From: Paraimprobicoccus trichonymphae
GTDB taxonomy: Bacteria > Bacillota > Clostridia > Oscillospirales > Acutalibacteraceae
Direction of reading: 5' to 3'
DNA length: 64,000 nucleotides
Assembly: GCA_036322875.1 (NCBI GenBank)
Contig: AP027925.1
Coordinates: 930,001 to 994,000, forward strand
The notes beneath the pieces were generated by a model, which worked only from the letters and a program-made list of their open reading frames with translations, was not told the DNA's origin and did no database searches. Positions 9,893-19,643 of the stretch are shown piece by piece (the stretch's first letter is position 1; each line of letters begins with the position of its first letter). A program made the position numbers and the translations under genes.

Positions 9893-10823
9893 TTTCTATC
9901 TCCCTTTATAATAATATAAAATATTTTTATTCAGTATAATTTAAACAAATTATACCTGAAGTATATTATGACATTCGATTTAAATAAAGTCAATTAAAAA
10001 TTCTAAATTTAATAAAATATATTTGTATCATTTAAAATTTATTAAATATTAAATTAAATGATCAAATATTAAATATTTTTAAAAATCTAATTTATTTTTA
10101 TATAATTTAAATTCTATCAAAATTGAACAAATTATGCTTACACATTTAGGAATTGATATAAATATTAAGCTTTGGTTTAAAATAAGTTCACATAAAATTT
10201 GGCATAATAAAAATATGAAAATAACAAATTAAGTTTATGAAAAAATTGAATATTTAATTCTGAAACAAAACAGTCACATTTAATTTAGAGATTATTAATT
10301 AATTTCTTTTATATACTCAAAAATGGTCGTAGATGGCGCGGACAATATTAACATACAATTTATATGCGATTAAATGGGTTCATTAGAAAAAATATTTGTA
10401 TATCAATATAATTTCTAAAAAATCGAATTTTTTATCAGCATAAAAGTTAGTTCGGATTTTATTGGGTCATCAAAAAATTATTAAATAGTTGCTCGAAGTA
10501 GCTATGGGTGTAAAAAAACATAAAAATCGACAAAATCATCGAATTTTATACCAATTATTCTACCAAATATAGCTAAAAAATATTTAATTTTATGATAAAA
10601 TCAATATTTATTTTCCAAAAAGTGTATACAATTGTACTAAAAGAAACATAGGTTCAGCATAAGATATGTGAGATTAATCGAAATAAATCATTTATTTGTG
10701 TGCAAAAATTTTTAAATATAAATTATAACATTATTTACTCTATATTGTGATTGAAATTGAACTAACAAATGTTGTATAAATCAAATTCACGCGAATGATA
10801 TACAATAATAACAAAAAATAAAT
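9893..10823. other. Long non-coding gap
   Basis: About 930 bp without a supported gene. It is A+T-rich with stops in all frames and shows neither IS ends nor the dispersed-repeat core. Probably remains of deleted genes. Confidence 0.45.
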
Positions 10824-11840
10824 TCATACTGTTCTAAAATTAACAAGATGAGCTATCCCAGGAATAGGTTCATTTTGTTGTACAGAAGTGGGTGACATCA
10901 AGGCACCAGTTGCCATAAAAATTATGTTTTTAAATTCTTTTTTTTGTAATTTACTTAATATATAAGAACATAAAACGGATGCCGAACAACCACATCCTGA
11001 ACCACCTGAATGTACATCTTGTTCTTTTCTTTTAAAAATTATTAAACCGCAATCTTTATGATTCTTAGAAATATCTATATTTTTTTCTTTTATTAACAAA
11101 TCTCTTAATAAATTGCTTCCTACAGCACCTAAATCCCCTGTAAAAATTGCATCGTAATCTTCTGGTATCGTTTCAGTATCTGAAAAAAAATTTTGTAAAG
11201 TTTCAAAAGCTGCTGGTGCCATTGCTGCTCCCATGTTGTTCTGGTCTTTTATTCCTAAATCTGTTATTTTTCCTACAGTTACTTTATTTATATAAATGTC
11301 TGTTTTCTTTTCTAATCCTAATATAACTGATCCTGAACCTGTAACAGTCCATTGTGCGGTTGGCGTTCTTTGTCCACCATATTCAAGGGGAAATCTAAAT
11401 TGTCTTTCAGCTGAACAAAAATGAGAAGAAGTAACAGCTAAAGTCCTATTGGCTACTTTTGATTCTATAAAAATAGAAGCCAAGACTAAATTTTGGGCCA
11501 TGGTAGAACAAGCACCATATTGGCCTAAAAACGGAATTCCAAATTTTTTTAATCCAAAAGTTGAAGAAATATTTTGATTTAATAAATCTCCAGAAAAAAT
11601 ATAATCTATATCTTCAGATGTAAGTTTTGCTTTTTTTAGTGATAATTTTACAACTTGTGATTGTAATTTACTTTCTGATTTTTCCCAAGTTTCTTCACCT
11701 AGAGTTGTATCCTGAAAAATTTTATCAAAAAATTCCTTTAAAGGTCCTTCAGATTCTTTTTTCCCAGCGACTGCACTAAAAGATTGAACGAAAATCTTAT
11801 TTTCAAATTCAATTGTATATCTCCCTAATTTTTTAGGCAT
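10824..11840 (-). CDS. spoVAD: Stage V sporulation protein AD
   Basis: 338 residues with a thiolase-like fold and strong SpoVAD signatures: GQYGACSTMAQNL, HFCSAERQFRFP, GGQRTPTAQWTVTG and GSGCGCSASV. In Clostridia and Bacillus SpoVAD binds dipicolinic acid and works with SpoVAC and SpoVAE to load DPA into the forespore. Here it stands alone, with no spoVAC or spoVAE beside it. The start is supported by AGGAG. It lies 35 bp behind an ABC ATPase gene on the same strand. Confidence 0.92.
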   Translation of the reverse strand: MPKKLGRYTIEFENKIFVQSFSAVAGKKESEGPLKEFFDKIFQDTTLGEETWEKSESKLQSQVVKLSLKKAKLTSEDIDYIFSGDLLNQNISSTFGLKKFGIPFLGQYGACSTMAQNLVLASIFIESKVANRTLAVTSSHFCSAERQFRFPLEYGGQRTPTAQWTVTGSGSVILGLEKKTDIYINKVTVGKITDLGIKDQNNMGAAMAPAAFETLQNFFSDTETIPEDYDAIFTGDLGAVGSNLLRDLLIKEKNIDISKNHKDCGLIIFKRKEQDVHSGGSGCGCSASVLCSYILSKLQKKEFKNIIFMATGALMSPTSVQQNEPIPGIAHLVNFRTV

Positions 11841-11875
11841 ATTTTACCAACTCCTAAAAATTATTATTAATATTT

Positions 11876-12589
11876 TTAGACCAAATTAAACAACATATTA
11901 TTAATTTCTTTGTTTGAATATTTTTCTTGATATTCTTTTACATTGAAAATTTTAACTACTTCACCTTTGTTTATAACTACTATTCTGTCAGAAAAAAGTT
12001 TTATATTTTCCATGGAATGACTTGAAAATATTACAGATTTATTATTTTCTTTACAAAATTCAATAAAATCAAAAACTATTTTAGCAGATTTAAAATCTAA
12101 ACCTGAATCTGGTTCATCAAACAAAACAACTTTAGGATTGTGTATGACAGACCGTGCTATAGCAATTTTTTGTTTCATTCCTCTAGAAAAAGTTCCAACT
12201 AATTTATCTGCATAATCTTCGAATTTAAATTGTTCTACTAATTCATTAATTCTGTTTTTAGTTTCAGTGTCTGACATGGAATTTAACTTTGCAAAATACT
12301 CTAAATTTTCTCTAGCTGTCAATTTTTCATATAATCCAACTTCATTTCCAAATAATACTCCTATATTTTTTCTAACTTCTTTTGAATTTTCTAACAAGTC
12401 ATACTCGTTTACGTGAACAGTACCAGCAGTTGGAGAAATCATGGTACTTATAATTCTCAACAAAGTAGATTTACCGGCACCATTTTCTCCAAGTAAACCT
12501 ACTATTTCAGAATTATTTACGTTAAAATTAATATTTTTTAAAACTTCAATTTTTTTAAAATTTTTATAAATTCCCAAAATTTCTATCAA
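11876..12589 (-). CDS. ABC transporter ATP-binding protein (NatA/CcmA-like), orphan
   Basis: 237 residues with Walker A GENGAGKST, a degenerate signature FSRGMKQKIAIAR, Walker B VVLFDEPDSGLD and switch His in SSHSM. The pattern fits an ABC-2-type exporter ATPase such as NatA. No permease gene is adjacent: spoVAD follows, and 265 bp of non-coding DNA precedes. It starts with TTG after GTGAGG. The partner may be elsewhere or lost. Confidence 0.8.
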   Translation of the reverse strand: MIEILGIYKNFKKIEVLKNINFNVNNSEIVGLLGENGAGKSTLLRIISTMISPTAGTVHVNEYDLLENSKEVRKNIGVLFGNEVGLYEKLTARENLEYFAKLNSMSDTETKNRINELVEQFKFEDYADKLVGTFSRGMKQKIAIARSVIHNPKVVLFDEPDSGLDFKSAKIVFDFIEFCKENNKSVIFSSHSMENIKLFSDRIVVINKGEVVKIFNVKEYQEKYSNKEINNMLFNLV

Positions 12590-12854
12590 TAAAAAAACCT
12601 CACTATTTGAATAATAATTATATCAAAATAATAACTAATTTTTCTTCATTAAATTTCATTAATATTTTTAAATTTTTGAAAGTGCTGTTTTTTAAAGGTA
12701 CACATAAAATAAAATAACTTTTACTGTTTTTTTGAGTATTTTATGTTTTGTAAATAATAACCTAAATTGAGATTATAATTTTTGAGAAAATTAGACACGA
12801 AATGTAAAAATAATAGTAAATATCAAGTTGTTTTATGTTTTGAACGAATTTTAT

Positions 12855-13154
12855 TTAACTAGAAACATAAAAATTGCTTCTTTCTGTTAAAATTTTTCTT
12901 AGAGCTATAGATAACTGATCAGGGCATGAAGTCGCTCTGAATCCACATTTAGTACCCTCTAATTTTGTAATCACTTCCTCTGCTTTCATTCCTTTTACTA
13001 ATTTAGAAATTCCGTTGGAATTCCCACTACATCCACCTTCAAATATAACATCTTTTATCATATTATTGTTATCCAATTCTATATGAATTTTTCTTGAACA
13101 TGTTCCGAATGTATTATAATCATAACTTTTTGTATTTTTTAAATCATTTATCAT
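12855..13154 (-). CDS. TSCPD domain protein (TIGR03905 family)
   Basis: 99 residues. It has the TSCPD signature near the C-terminus (CGFRATSCPDQLS) and an upstream GGCSGNSNGISKLVKG, matching the short clostridial TSCPD proteins. The domain is related to the C-terminal region of ribonucleotide reductases and binds through conserved cysteines (C20, C42, C71, C78 approximately). The exact role is unknown. Good ribosome site (AAGGAG). Confidence 0.8.
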   Translation of the reverse strand: MINDLKNTKSYDYNTFGTCSRKIHIELDNNNMIKDVIFEGGCSGNSNGISKLVKGMKAEEVITKLEGTKCGFRATSCPDQLSIALRKILTERSNFYVSS

Positions 13155-13249
13155 ATTTTAATTCTCCTTGTAAGTGTCATAACATTTATTATACATAAAA
13201 TAGAGTAAAAAGTAAAGAACTAAAATATTTTTTACAAAAAAAATTCACA

Positions 13250-13360
13250 TTGTTATAGAAAAAAAGGCGAAAAACCACTAAACTTTAGTTTAATCGTATG
13301 AATTGCGAATAACTCTCACAAAAAATGTTGACAAAAAACAATAAATTGCCACAGTTAAAA
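13250..13360 (+). repeat. Dispersed repeat, copy A (left-end block only)
   Basis: It carries the shared block: AAAAAGGCGAAAAACC, then ACTAAAC-TTTAGTTTA, then a TTGACAAAAAA motif at about 13329. A distant motif, CCGTG-GGTTT-CACGGA (13772-13787), resembles the middle block of copy E, so the copy may once have spanned about 540 bp. No clear right end is seen. Confidence 0.6.
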
Positions 13361-13825
13361 ATAGTTAAACTTAAATAAATAAAAAATCTAAGTGTTTACG
13401 TACAAATTTAAGTTGTAACACAAAGTGAAAACAAGCACCGTTTAAGTAGAAGCTTGCAGCATTTATTTTTTTTGTGAGGGAAAAAAATATATTAGATTAA
13501 AATATCACATAATTTTTGCTCGTAAATAGCGTAGAAAAATACTTTAATAACCAACTAAAACTTCGATAAAAGAAATAATATTGAAGTTTTGAAACAATAG
13601 ACAACTGTAGAAATTTGGAAACTATACTCTTAAGTTTTGATAGAAAAAACAAGCAGTCAAAATTGAAATAGTTGTGGTTTCAAGAATTCTGAAATCAAAA
13701 ATTTAAAAATTCGCAATTGAATTTGTTTTAAATGAAGGATTTAGATTATTGTAAACATAAAATTTTAAAATCCGTGGGTTTCACGGAGTTAGCCTGTTGA
13801 TACTGTAACTATTGGGTGGCACATG

Positions 13826-16048
13826 TCACGAAAAGAAAATATTTCTAAATATAATTGAAATTGCAACAAATGAAACACTTATGAAGATAATTAAAAATTT
13901 TCTGAAATTGTTTAATGGCACAGAAAGTCTGTATAAAAACATAATTTGTATAAAAGCTGTAACAAATACACATAAAATTGAATAATATTGTTTAGTTAAT
14001 CTTAAAAAACTTAGTTTATATATGAATATACAAAATAAAACTGCTAAAAAAACTAGTAAAGCAGTTGGAAAAGATTTTTTTATGATGTTTCTTAACAAAT
14101 TTTTCTCTACTTTTATTTTGTTTTTTTCTAATGCTAAAACAAAAGATGGTAACCCTATGGTAAGAGAGCTAATTAAAGTCATTTGAATTGGAGAAAAAGG
14201 GTAAGGTGCTGAAATAAATAAAAACAAAACTGCTAATAGTACAGAATAAATTGTTTTTACTAAAAAAATAGAAGCTGAGCGTTGTATATTGTTTATAGCT
14301 TGACGCCCTTCTAAAAAAATAGTTTTTAAAGATGAGAAATCTGAATTTAATAAAACTATGTGTGATATAGTTCTAGCTGTTTCACTACCATTTGCTACTG
14401 TTATACTACAGTCAGCTTCTCTTAAAGCTAAAACATCATTTATTCCATCACCTATCATAGCTACAGTATGGTTACTTCTTTTTAATTCTTTTATTATTAA
14501 TTGTTTTTGGATTGGACTTACTCTCCCGAAAATGCTGTTTTTTTCTACTAAATCTTTTAATTTTTCATCGTGTTTTAAATCATTTAAATTTACATAAGAC
14601 TCGTAATTTTCAAGATCTAAATTTTTAGCTATTTTAGAAACAGACTTAGCATTATCACCAGAAATTACTTTAACTTCTACACTTTCTTTTTTGAAATAAT
14701 CTAAAATTTCCTTTGAATTTTTTCTGAGTTTGTCTTTTAACAAAATCAGAGCTACCAAATTTAAATTATCAGGCAAACCATTTTTTTCTTTGAAATCATT
14801 TCTAGACTCAGCTAAAACTATAACTCTATGTTCTGAGTATTTTTCCACTAAGTCGATTACTTCCTGGTTATTTTTAAAAACAAATTCACCAGCTCCAATT
14901 ATATAACTGGCATGATTTTCTATATAGATTCCAGAATATTTTCTTTCAGAAGAAAAATTTACTGTTCGTTTTGCTTTTAACAAATCACTTTCATTTTTTC
15001 TAAACTTAGATTTTATAACTTCCAAGACTTGATTATTAGTGTCATTTAAATTATAAGCTAGCAATTCTAAAATTTTATCTATTTTATCAGAAGGATTATT
15101 TATGTGAGAAACTATATCTACTAATTCAAGCTTATTTTCAGTGAGTGTACCTGTTTTATCTAAACATAACACATCTATTTTAGCTAAAGTTTCTATACAG
15201 TAAATATCTTGTACTAAAATTTTTATTTTAGATAATTTCAAAACACCAGCTGACAAAACTGAACTTATTAATAAAACCAAACCCTCCGGTATCATACTAA
15301 TCAGAGCAGCAGATACAGCAATTATAGCTGGATTTAAATCATGATTGTTAATAGTCAACTGTTTACCAAATAAAATTATACCTATTGGAATTATTATAAT
15401 AGAAATATATTTTATAATTCTCTTAACGGTACGCATAATTTCAGATTCAGTGTTTTTAATATTTTTAACTCCGGAGAGAATTTTAGCCGAGTAGTTATTT
15501 TCGCCAACTTTTTCTACTTTTGAAACACATTTATCATTAGCACTGACTATAAAACTTCCAGCTAATAATTTATCTCCATCACTTTTTGAAATTAAATCAG
15601 ATTCACCGGTAATAAAAGATTCGTTTACTTCGCAATTTCCACTTACTAAAACACTATCAGCAACTATTTGTTCTCCTGAATGAATTAAAATTATATCTTC
15701 TAAAACTACTTCTTCTTTTTTTATTTTTAATTCTTTGCCATCTCTTATTACAGTAGTATTTTTAGAATTTACCAAACTTAATTTATCTATAGTTCTTTTA
15801 GATCTTATTTCTTGAAATACTGAGATCACAAAATTACATACAGCAACTCCTATAAACAATAAATCTTTATAAGACCTGGTGTACAAAACCATAAAAAATA
15901 ATACTAAATTCACAAAATTAAATAAAGTAAACAAATTACTTTTTAAAATGTCACTTATAGACCTAGTAATAATACTTTTATCAACATTTACTTGATTTTG
16001 TTCTATTTTTAATTTAACTTGATCGTTGCTTAAACCCATTTCGTTCAT
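13826..16048 (-). CDS. Cation-translocating P-type ATPase (P2-like, CtpE/Exp7-type)
   Basis: 740 residues. The phosphorylation site is D297KTGTLTEN; the actuator has TGES and the hinge GDGINDVLALREAD. Membrane segment 4 carries IPEGL, typical of the CtpE/Exp7 branch implicated in calcium uptake. About ten membrane segments fit P2-type topology. I place the start at ATG 16048 (MNEMGLSNDQ), which has CAGGAG 8 bp upstream. A longer reading from 16102 has no ribosome site and an odd hydrophobic extension. Monocistronic. Cation specificity is inferred. Confidence 0.85.
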   Translation of the reverse strand: MNEMGLSNDQVKLKIEQNQVNVDKSIITRSISDILKSNLFTLFNFVNLVLFFMVLYTRSYKDLLFIGVAVCNFVISVFQEIRSKRTIDKLSLVNSKNTTVIRDGKELKIKKEEVVLEDIILIHSGEQIVADSVLVSGNCEVNESFITGESDLISKSDGDKLLAGSFIVSANDKCVSKVEKVGENNYSAKILSGVKNIKNTESEIMRTVKRIIKYISIIIIPIGIILFGKQLTINNHDLNPAIIAVSAALISMIPEGLVLLISSVLSAGVLKLSKIKILVQDIYCIETLAKIDVLCLDKTGTLTENKLELVDIVSHINNPSDKIDKILELLAYNLNDTNNQVLEVIKSKFRKNESDLLKAKRTVNFSSERKYSGIYIENHASYIIGAGEFVFKNNQEVIDLVEKYSEHRVIVLAESRNDFKEKNGLPDNLNLVALILLKDKLRKNSKEILDYFKKESVEVKVISGDNAKSVSKIAKNLDLENYESYVNLNDLKHDEKLKDLVEKNSIFGRVSPIQKQLIIKELKRSNHTVAMIGDGINDVLALREADCSITVANGSETARTISHIVLLNSDFSSLKTIFLEGRQAINNIQRSASIFLVKTIYSVLLAVLFLFISAPYPFSPIQMTLISSLTIGLPSFVLALEKNKIKVEKNLLRNIIKKSFPTALLVFLAVLFCIFIYKLSFLRLTKQYYSILCVFVTAFIQIMFLYRLSVPLNNFRKFLIIFISVSFVAISIIFRNIFFS

Positions 16049-16159
16049 TTTAAAACTCCTGAAAATTTTAATCACACTATATAATAATATAATTATAAGC
16101 ATTAAACACTAAATTATTAATTTTACAGTTCAAAATAAAAAAAATCGATGGCTATTAAT

Positions 16160-16370
16160 TATAGAAAAAAAGGCAAAAAACCGCTAAACTTTAATTCAGT
16201 AGTATGAACTACCCAAAAATAGAAAAAATGTTGACAAAAAATAACAAATCGCTAATATTAAATAATTATCTTGGAGCGCACGGGGATTCATGCTTGAAAT
16301 GAAATAGAGTAGATCGAAATCTACGATGAACATTGAACTAAGAATCTGAACAAGGCAGATGGTCAGTTGT
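16160..16370 (+). repeat. Dispersed element, copy B (complete)
   Basis: Left block: AAAAAACCGCTAAAC-TTTAATT, then TTGACA (about 16231) and TAATAT 16 bp on. Middle block: CACGGGGATTC followed by TTGAAATGAAATAGAG. Right end: GAACTAAGAATCTG with an ATCTG/CAGAT hairpin. Same order and size (about 210 bp) as copies C, D and E. It contains no coding frame. Confidence 0.7.
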
Positions 16371-16407
16371 TTTGTTACTAGAAACAGTATTAATTTAAAT
16401 CCAATTA

Positions 16408-16441
16408 AAGAACCAAACTCCCAAGTAAGAATTTGGTTCTT
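16408..16441 (-). terminator. Terminator for the small membrane protein gene at 16464
   Basis: A perfect 10-bp stem: AAGAACCAAA (16408-16417) and TTTGGTTCTT (16432-16441), followed on the minus strand by a T-rich run. Confidence 0.7.
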
Positions 16442-16463
16442 AAAACAAGATTTCAGGTACGGC

Positions 16464-16742
16464 CTACTTTAAATCTCCTACTAATTCAACAATTCCGAAA
16501 ACGGTTAAACCAATTGTAGCTACAAATGAAACTATACTACACACCCCCCTTGTATTGTTGTTAGACCAATTACCCCCAATATATGAATCGTTGCAAGCAT
16601 GATAGATGGTTGAAAAAGTGCCTACACCTACTATCAAAGAATCTTTAACCAAGTTTTTATTAATTTTCCCAGCAAAAAAAGTAGTGGTACTTAATAACAC
16701 TACTGATAAAACCAAACATTTGAAACACAAAAATCTTTTCAA
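16464..16742 (-). CDS. Small leader-bearing membrane protein
   Basis: 92 residues starting MKRFLCFKCLVLS, a signal-like hydrophobic segment ending near FFAG, then two more hydrophobic stretches (about 34-45 and 66-87). Its 5' leader, AAAGGAGTTATTTGAAT then TTG, is almost identical to that of the gene at 17238. The two are recent duplicates in their upstream and leader regions but have diverged in the mature part. Function unknown. The TTG start is placed by the ribosome site. Confidence 0.65.
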   Translation of the reverse strand: MKRFLCFKCLVLSVVLLSTTTFFAGKINKNLVKDSLIVGVGTFSTIYHACNDSYIGGNWSNNNTRGVCSIVSFVATIGLTVFGIVELVGDLK

Positions 16743-16800
16743 AATTCAAATAACTCCTTTTTTTATTTAATTATAAAAATCCTCAAATATTGTAGTACAC

Positions 16801-17010
16801 AACTCTTGCACTTGATTAAAAACCAATCATATTCTTGGTTCTGGATTTTCAAAATCATCTGTAATTTTTATTTTAGACATCAATTCTTGTGAGCCCTACA
16901 ATACTTATTTAATACTAGCAGGTTGTTTTTTTTTGTCAATATTTTTACGATTTATCCAACTAAACTAGACCTTAGTGGGATTTTTGTGTATTTTATATAA
17001 AAGCGAAAAA
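16801..17010 (-). repeat. Dispersed element, copy C (complete, inverted)
   Basis: Read on the minus strand: left block CACTAAGGTCTAGTTTAG, then ATTGACAAAAAAA, then a right end GAACCAAGAATATG with a GATT/AATC hairpin and AAGTGCAAG. It lies between two small leader-bearing genes. The middle block is poorly preserved. Confidence 0.6.
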
Positions 17011-17172
17011 ATTGTGAAAAGAGGTTACTTTGCAAAATAAAAAAAACACATACTGTATTTTTAATTAATAATATTTTAAATAAAATTAGAATAAAGGAAA
17101 AAACTGCTCACTTTTACTATTCATCATAAATAATGATGGTTGTTATATATTTTGCTGGTTTATTATGAAACT

Positions 17173-17200
17173 AAAAAACAACCTCTAAAATGAGAGATTG
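17173..17200 (-). terminator. Terminator for the small gene at 17238
   Basis: On the minus strand CAATCTCT pairs with AGAGGTTG (one G-T pair) and is followed by TTTTTT. Confidence 0.7.
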
Positions 17201-17237
17201 CTTATTAATGTATTTTTCTTTATTATGAACCATTAAA

Positions 17238-17537
17238 TCAGACTAAATCTGTTATTAATCTAAAAACGCCAATACCAGTTAAAACACTAGTAAATAAAAT
17301 TCCAAGCGTAACAGCAGATGTTCCCGAATCAAAAAACCACATACTTGTATCAAGAATATGGTTTTTACCCGCACCGCAGAGCTGAAGACCAGTTGCAGCA
17401 ACGCCTGCCCCTGTCATCAACACATTACTAATTGAAACTCTTTTGGTTGATTCCTCTGGCTTTCCAGCAAAAAAAACTGGAGGCGCTACCAACATCATTG
17501 ATAAAGCTAAACTTTTAAAACGTAAAAATTTCTTCAA
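17238..17537 (-). CDS. Small leader-bearing membrane protein
   Basis: 99 residues beginning MKKFLRFKSLALS with a signal-like segment ending FFAGKPEE and two later hydrophobic segments (about 36-50 and 70-97). TTG start after AAAGGAG. It shares its 5' leader and first ~28 residues with the gene at 16464, and its leader with 9461. Probably exported or membrane-anchored. No domain recognised. Confidence 0.65.
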   Translation of the reverse strand: MKKFLRFKSLALSMMLVAPPVFFAGKPEESTKRVSISNVLMTGAGVAATGLQLCGAGKNHILDTSMWFFDSGTSAVTLGILFTSVLTGIGVFRLITDLV

Positions 17538-17696
17538 AATTTAAATAACTCCTTTATTATTATTTTTTATTTATTGTGTTGTTAACAAAACTCACAACAC
17601 TTTTGTTATTCTAGTTCATAAAAATAAAAATGTCAATAAATAATTTATATTTTTACAAATTACAAAAATATATAACGAAATTTTAAAGAAAAACTA

Positions 17697-17725
17697 TTGA
17701 CAAAATATTTTTATTAATGTATCAT
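17697..17725 (+). promoter_or_regulatory. Promoter of the secreted kinase gene
   Basis: Consensus TTGACA (17697-17702), 17-bp spacer, TATCAT (17720-17725), about 67 bp upstream of the kinase ATG. Confidence 0.65.
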
Positions 17726-17792
17726 AGTATTGTAACTTTTATGAGTTATAATCATTTAAATATTTTAAATTAAAATTTTATAGGAGATAAAA

Positions 17793-19643
17793 ATGATACA
17801 TAAAAAAAGAAATTTATTTTCACCATTTGTAGGTGCAACCATATTGTTTTTTGTTTTAAACCCAATAAATGTTAATGCATTCAAGGGTGAAAATGATATA
17901 CGGCAAGCCATAAATAATAAAGCATTTACGAAAACCTCTTCACAGCAGAGTGTCTTTTCCATGTCTTTGTTTAAACTTTTAAAAAAAGCTCAAAATTTTA
18001 TAAGTTCAAACAGTTTATCAATAGATCCAATGGATAATATTGCAAATTTAGATCCAAAAGATTTTGAGAAAAAGTTAAAAGACATACATCTTAAACTATC
18101 AAATTTAGTAATAGCAACAATCAAGGGATTATCAAAACTTGAGGTAATTAATAAGTCTAAAAAAATTGAATCTAAAAAACAAATTAACGATATTTTAAAA
18201 CAAATTGGATTTGATGATAAGACTAAAAATTCTATTTCAAATGACGCATTTATGGAAGCAATTACAGAAGCAGAAATATCAAACGCAGTTCCTTTTGCTT
18301 TTGGGCAACAAGGTAACCCTCAATTTTATGCGCCACAGTCTCAATTTCCTGCGCAACCAAATTTTGTAGCAGGGCAACAAGGTAACCCTCAATTTTATGC
18401 GCCACAGTCTCAATTTCCTGCGCAACCAAATTTTGTAGCAGGGCAACAAGGTAACCCTCAATTTTATGCGCCACAGTCTCAATTTCCTGCGCAACCAAAT
18501 TTTGTAGCAGGGCAACAAGGTAACCCTCAATTTTATGCGCCACAGTCTCAATTTCCTGCGCAACCAAATTTTGTAGCAGGGCAACAAGGTAACCCTCAAT
18601 TTTGTGCGCCACAGTCTCAATTTCCTGCGCAACCAAATTTTGTAGATGGATTTCCCGCTGTATCTTGTCCAACCCCAAGTTTTCCTGAATTTTCAAAAAT
18701 TACATCCTACCCGTTTATTACATTTCGCCAGTTTATTCCAAATTCTATGCCGCAGTCTCAATTTCCAGGGCAACAAAATCCTATGCAACAACAAGTGTTG
18801 CCGCAAAGTCGGTCAAATTTAGAAAATTATGAGTTTGGAAAGTTATTGGGTGAAGGAAGTTTTGGTAGAGTATATGAAGCAATTGATAAGCTTAATGGAC
18901 AAAAAGTTTGTATAAAAATGATATTATTTCACAATAATGACAAAGAGCTAAAAGAGTTACAAAATGAAGCACATGTTTGGTGTAATTTAGAACACAAAAA
19001 TGTAGTCAAATATTATTGTAGTTTTGTTAAAAATGAATATTTATATATCGTAATGGAACTTGTTGAAGGAAAGACACTAAATCAATTACTTGATGATAGT
19101 AGCATGCCGCTAAATGAAAATTGGGCATTATATTATTTCAATCAGTTATTAGATGCCGTAATGTATTGCCATATTAATGAAATTATACATAGAGACCTAA
19201 AACCACAAAATATTTTGTTGGGAAATGATAATCAGATAAAACTTGCTGATTTTGGAGTATCTAAAGATATGAATATGGGTGGTGCTCTTGCTAAAACACA
19301 AATAGGTACACCTTTTTATATGGCACCTGAAATTTTTAGAAAATTAGAATACAGTTATGAAGTCGATGTTTGGGCTTTGGGCTGTTTATTATACGAAATG
19401 GTCACAAAAGAAAAACCTTTTGGTACAGATTATCTTACATTTATGGGCAATGTAGTTAATAATGACCCTGAACCGATAAATACTACAAATTGTAGTGATG
19501 ATTTAAAACATCTTATCAATATGATGCTAGACAAAAACCCAAAAACTAGAATAAAAACAAGAGATATTCTAAAATTGCCAATTATTAAGAATAGCAGAGA
19601 TGTTGCAGGTTTTAAAAATTATTATTATAAAGAGATGCACTAA
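17793..19643 (+). CDS. Secreted eukaryotic-type Ser/Thr protein kinase (NEK-like)
   Basis: 616 residues. Residues 1-29 form a signal peptide (basic start, FVGATILFFVL core, NVNA-F cleavage site). Then come about 140 residues of unknown helical sequence, five 23-residue tandem repeats rich in Q, P and F, a linker, and a complete kinase domain from about residue 345. Catalytic motifs are intact: glycine loop GEGSFGRVYEA, H466RD468LKPQN, D486FG, GTPFYMAPE, DVWALGCLLYEM. The HRDLKPQN, GTPFYMAPE and DVWALGC pattern is closer to eukaryotic NEK kinases than to bacterial PknB kinases, which usually have HRDIKPAN. No transmembrane PASTA architecture is present. Signal peptide plus eukaryote-like catalytic domain suggests an exported effector acting on a host. 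Good AGGAGA ribosome site and promoter. Transfer from a host is inferred. Confidence 0.85.
   Translation: MIHKKRNLFSPFVGATILFFVLNPINVNAFKGENDIRQAINNKAFTKTSSQQSVFSMSLFKLLKKAQNFISSNSLSIDPMDNIANLDPKDFEKKLKDIHLKLSNLVIATIKGLSKLEVINKSKKIESKKQINDILKQIGFDDKTKNSISNDAFMEAITEAEISNAVPFAFGQQGNPQFYAPQSQFPAQPNFVAGQQGNPQFYAPQSQFPAQPNFVAGQQGNPQFYAPQSQFPAQPNFVAGQQGNPQFYAPQSQFPAQPNFVAGQQGNPQFCAPQSQFPAQPNFVDGFPAVSCPTPSFPEFSKITSYPFITFRQFIPNSMPQSQFPGQQNPMQQQVLPQSRSNLENYEFGKLLGEGSFGRVYEAIDKLNGQKVCIKMILFHNNDKELKELQNEAHVWCNLEHKNVVKYYCSFVKNEYLYIVMELVEGKTLNQLLDDSSMPLNENWALYYFNQLLDAVMYCHINEIIHRDLKPQNILLGNDNQIKLADFGVSKDMNMGGALAKTQIGTPFYMAPEIFRKLEYSYEVDVWALGCLLYEMVTKEKPFGTDYLTFMGNVVNNDPEPINTTNCSDDLKHLINMMLDKNPKTRIKTRDILKLPIIKNSRDVAGFKNYYYKEMH
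18303..18647 (+). repeat. Five tandem 69-bp coding repeats in the kinase gene
   Basis: Five in-frame units of 69 bp (23 residues, opening GQQGNPQFYAPQSQ) start at 18303, 18372, 18441, 18510 and 18579. They are nearly identical; only the last differs visibly (FCAP for FYAP). Identity at silent positions indicates recent expansion and likely copy-number variation. A diverged partial unit (PQSQFPGQQ) occurs near 18751. Confidence 0.95.

Noticed and set aside
18303..18647. Regular direct repeats considered as a CRISPR array
   Set aside because: They are contiguous in-frame coding repeats with no unique spacers.
18262..18696. Antisense open frames across the kinase repeat region
   Set aside because: They exist only because the 69-bp repeat lacks antisense stops in two frames; no start signals.
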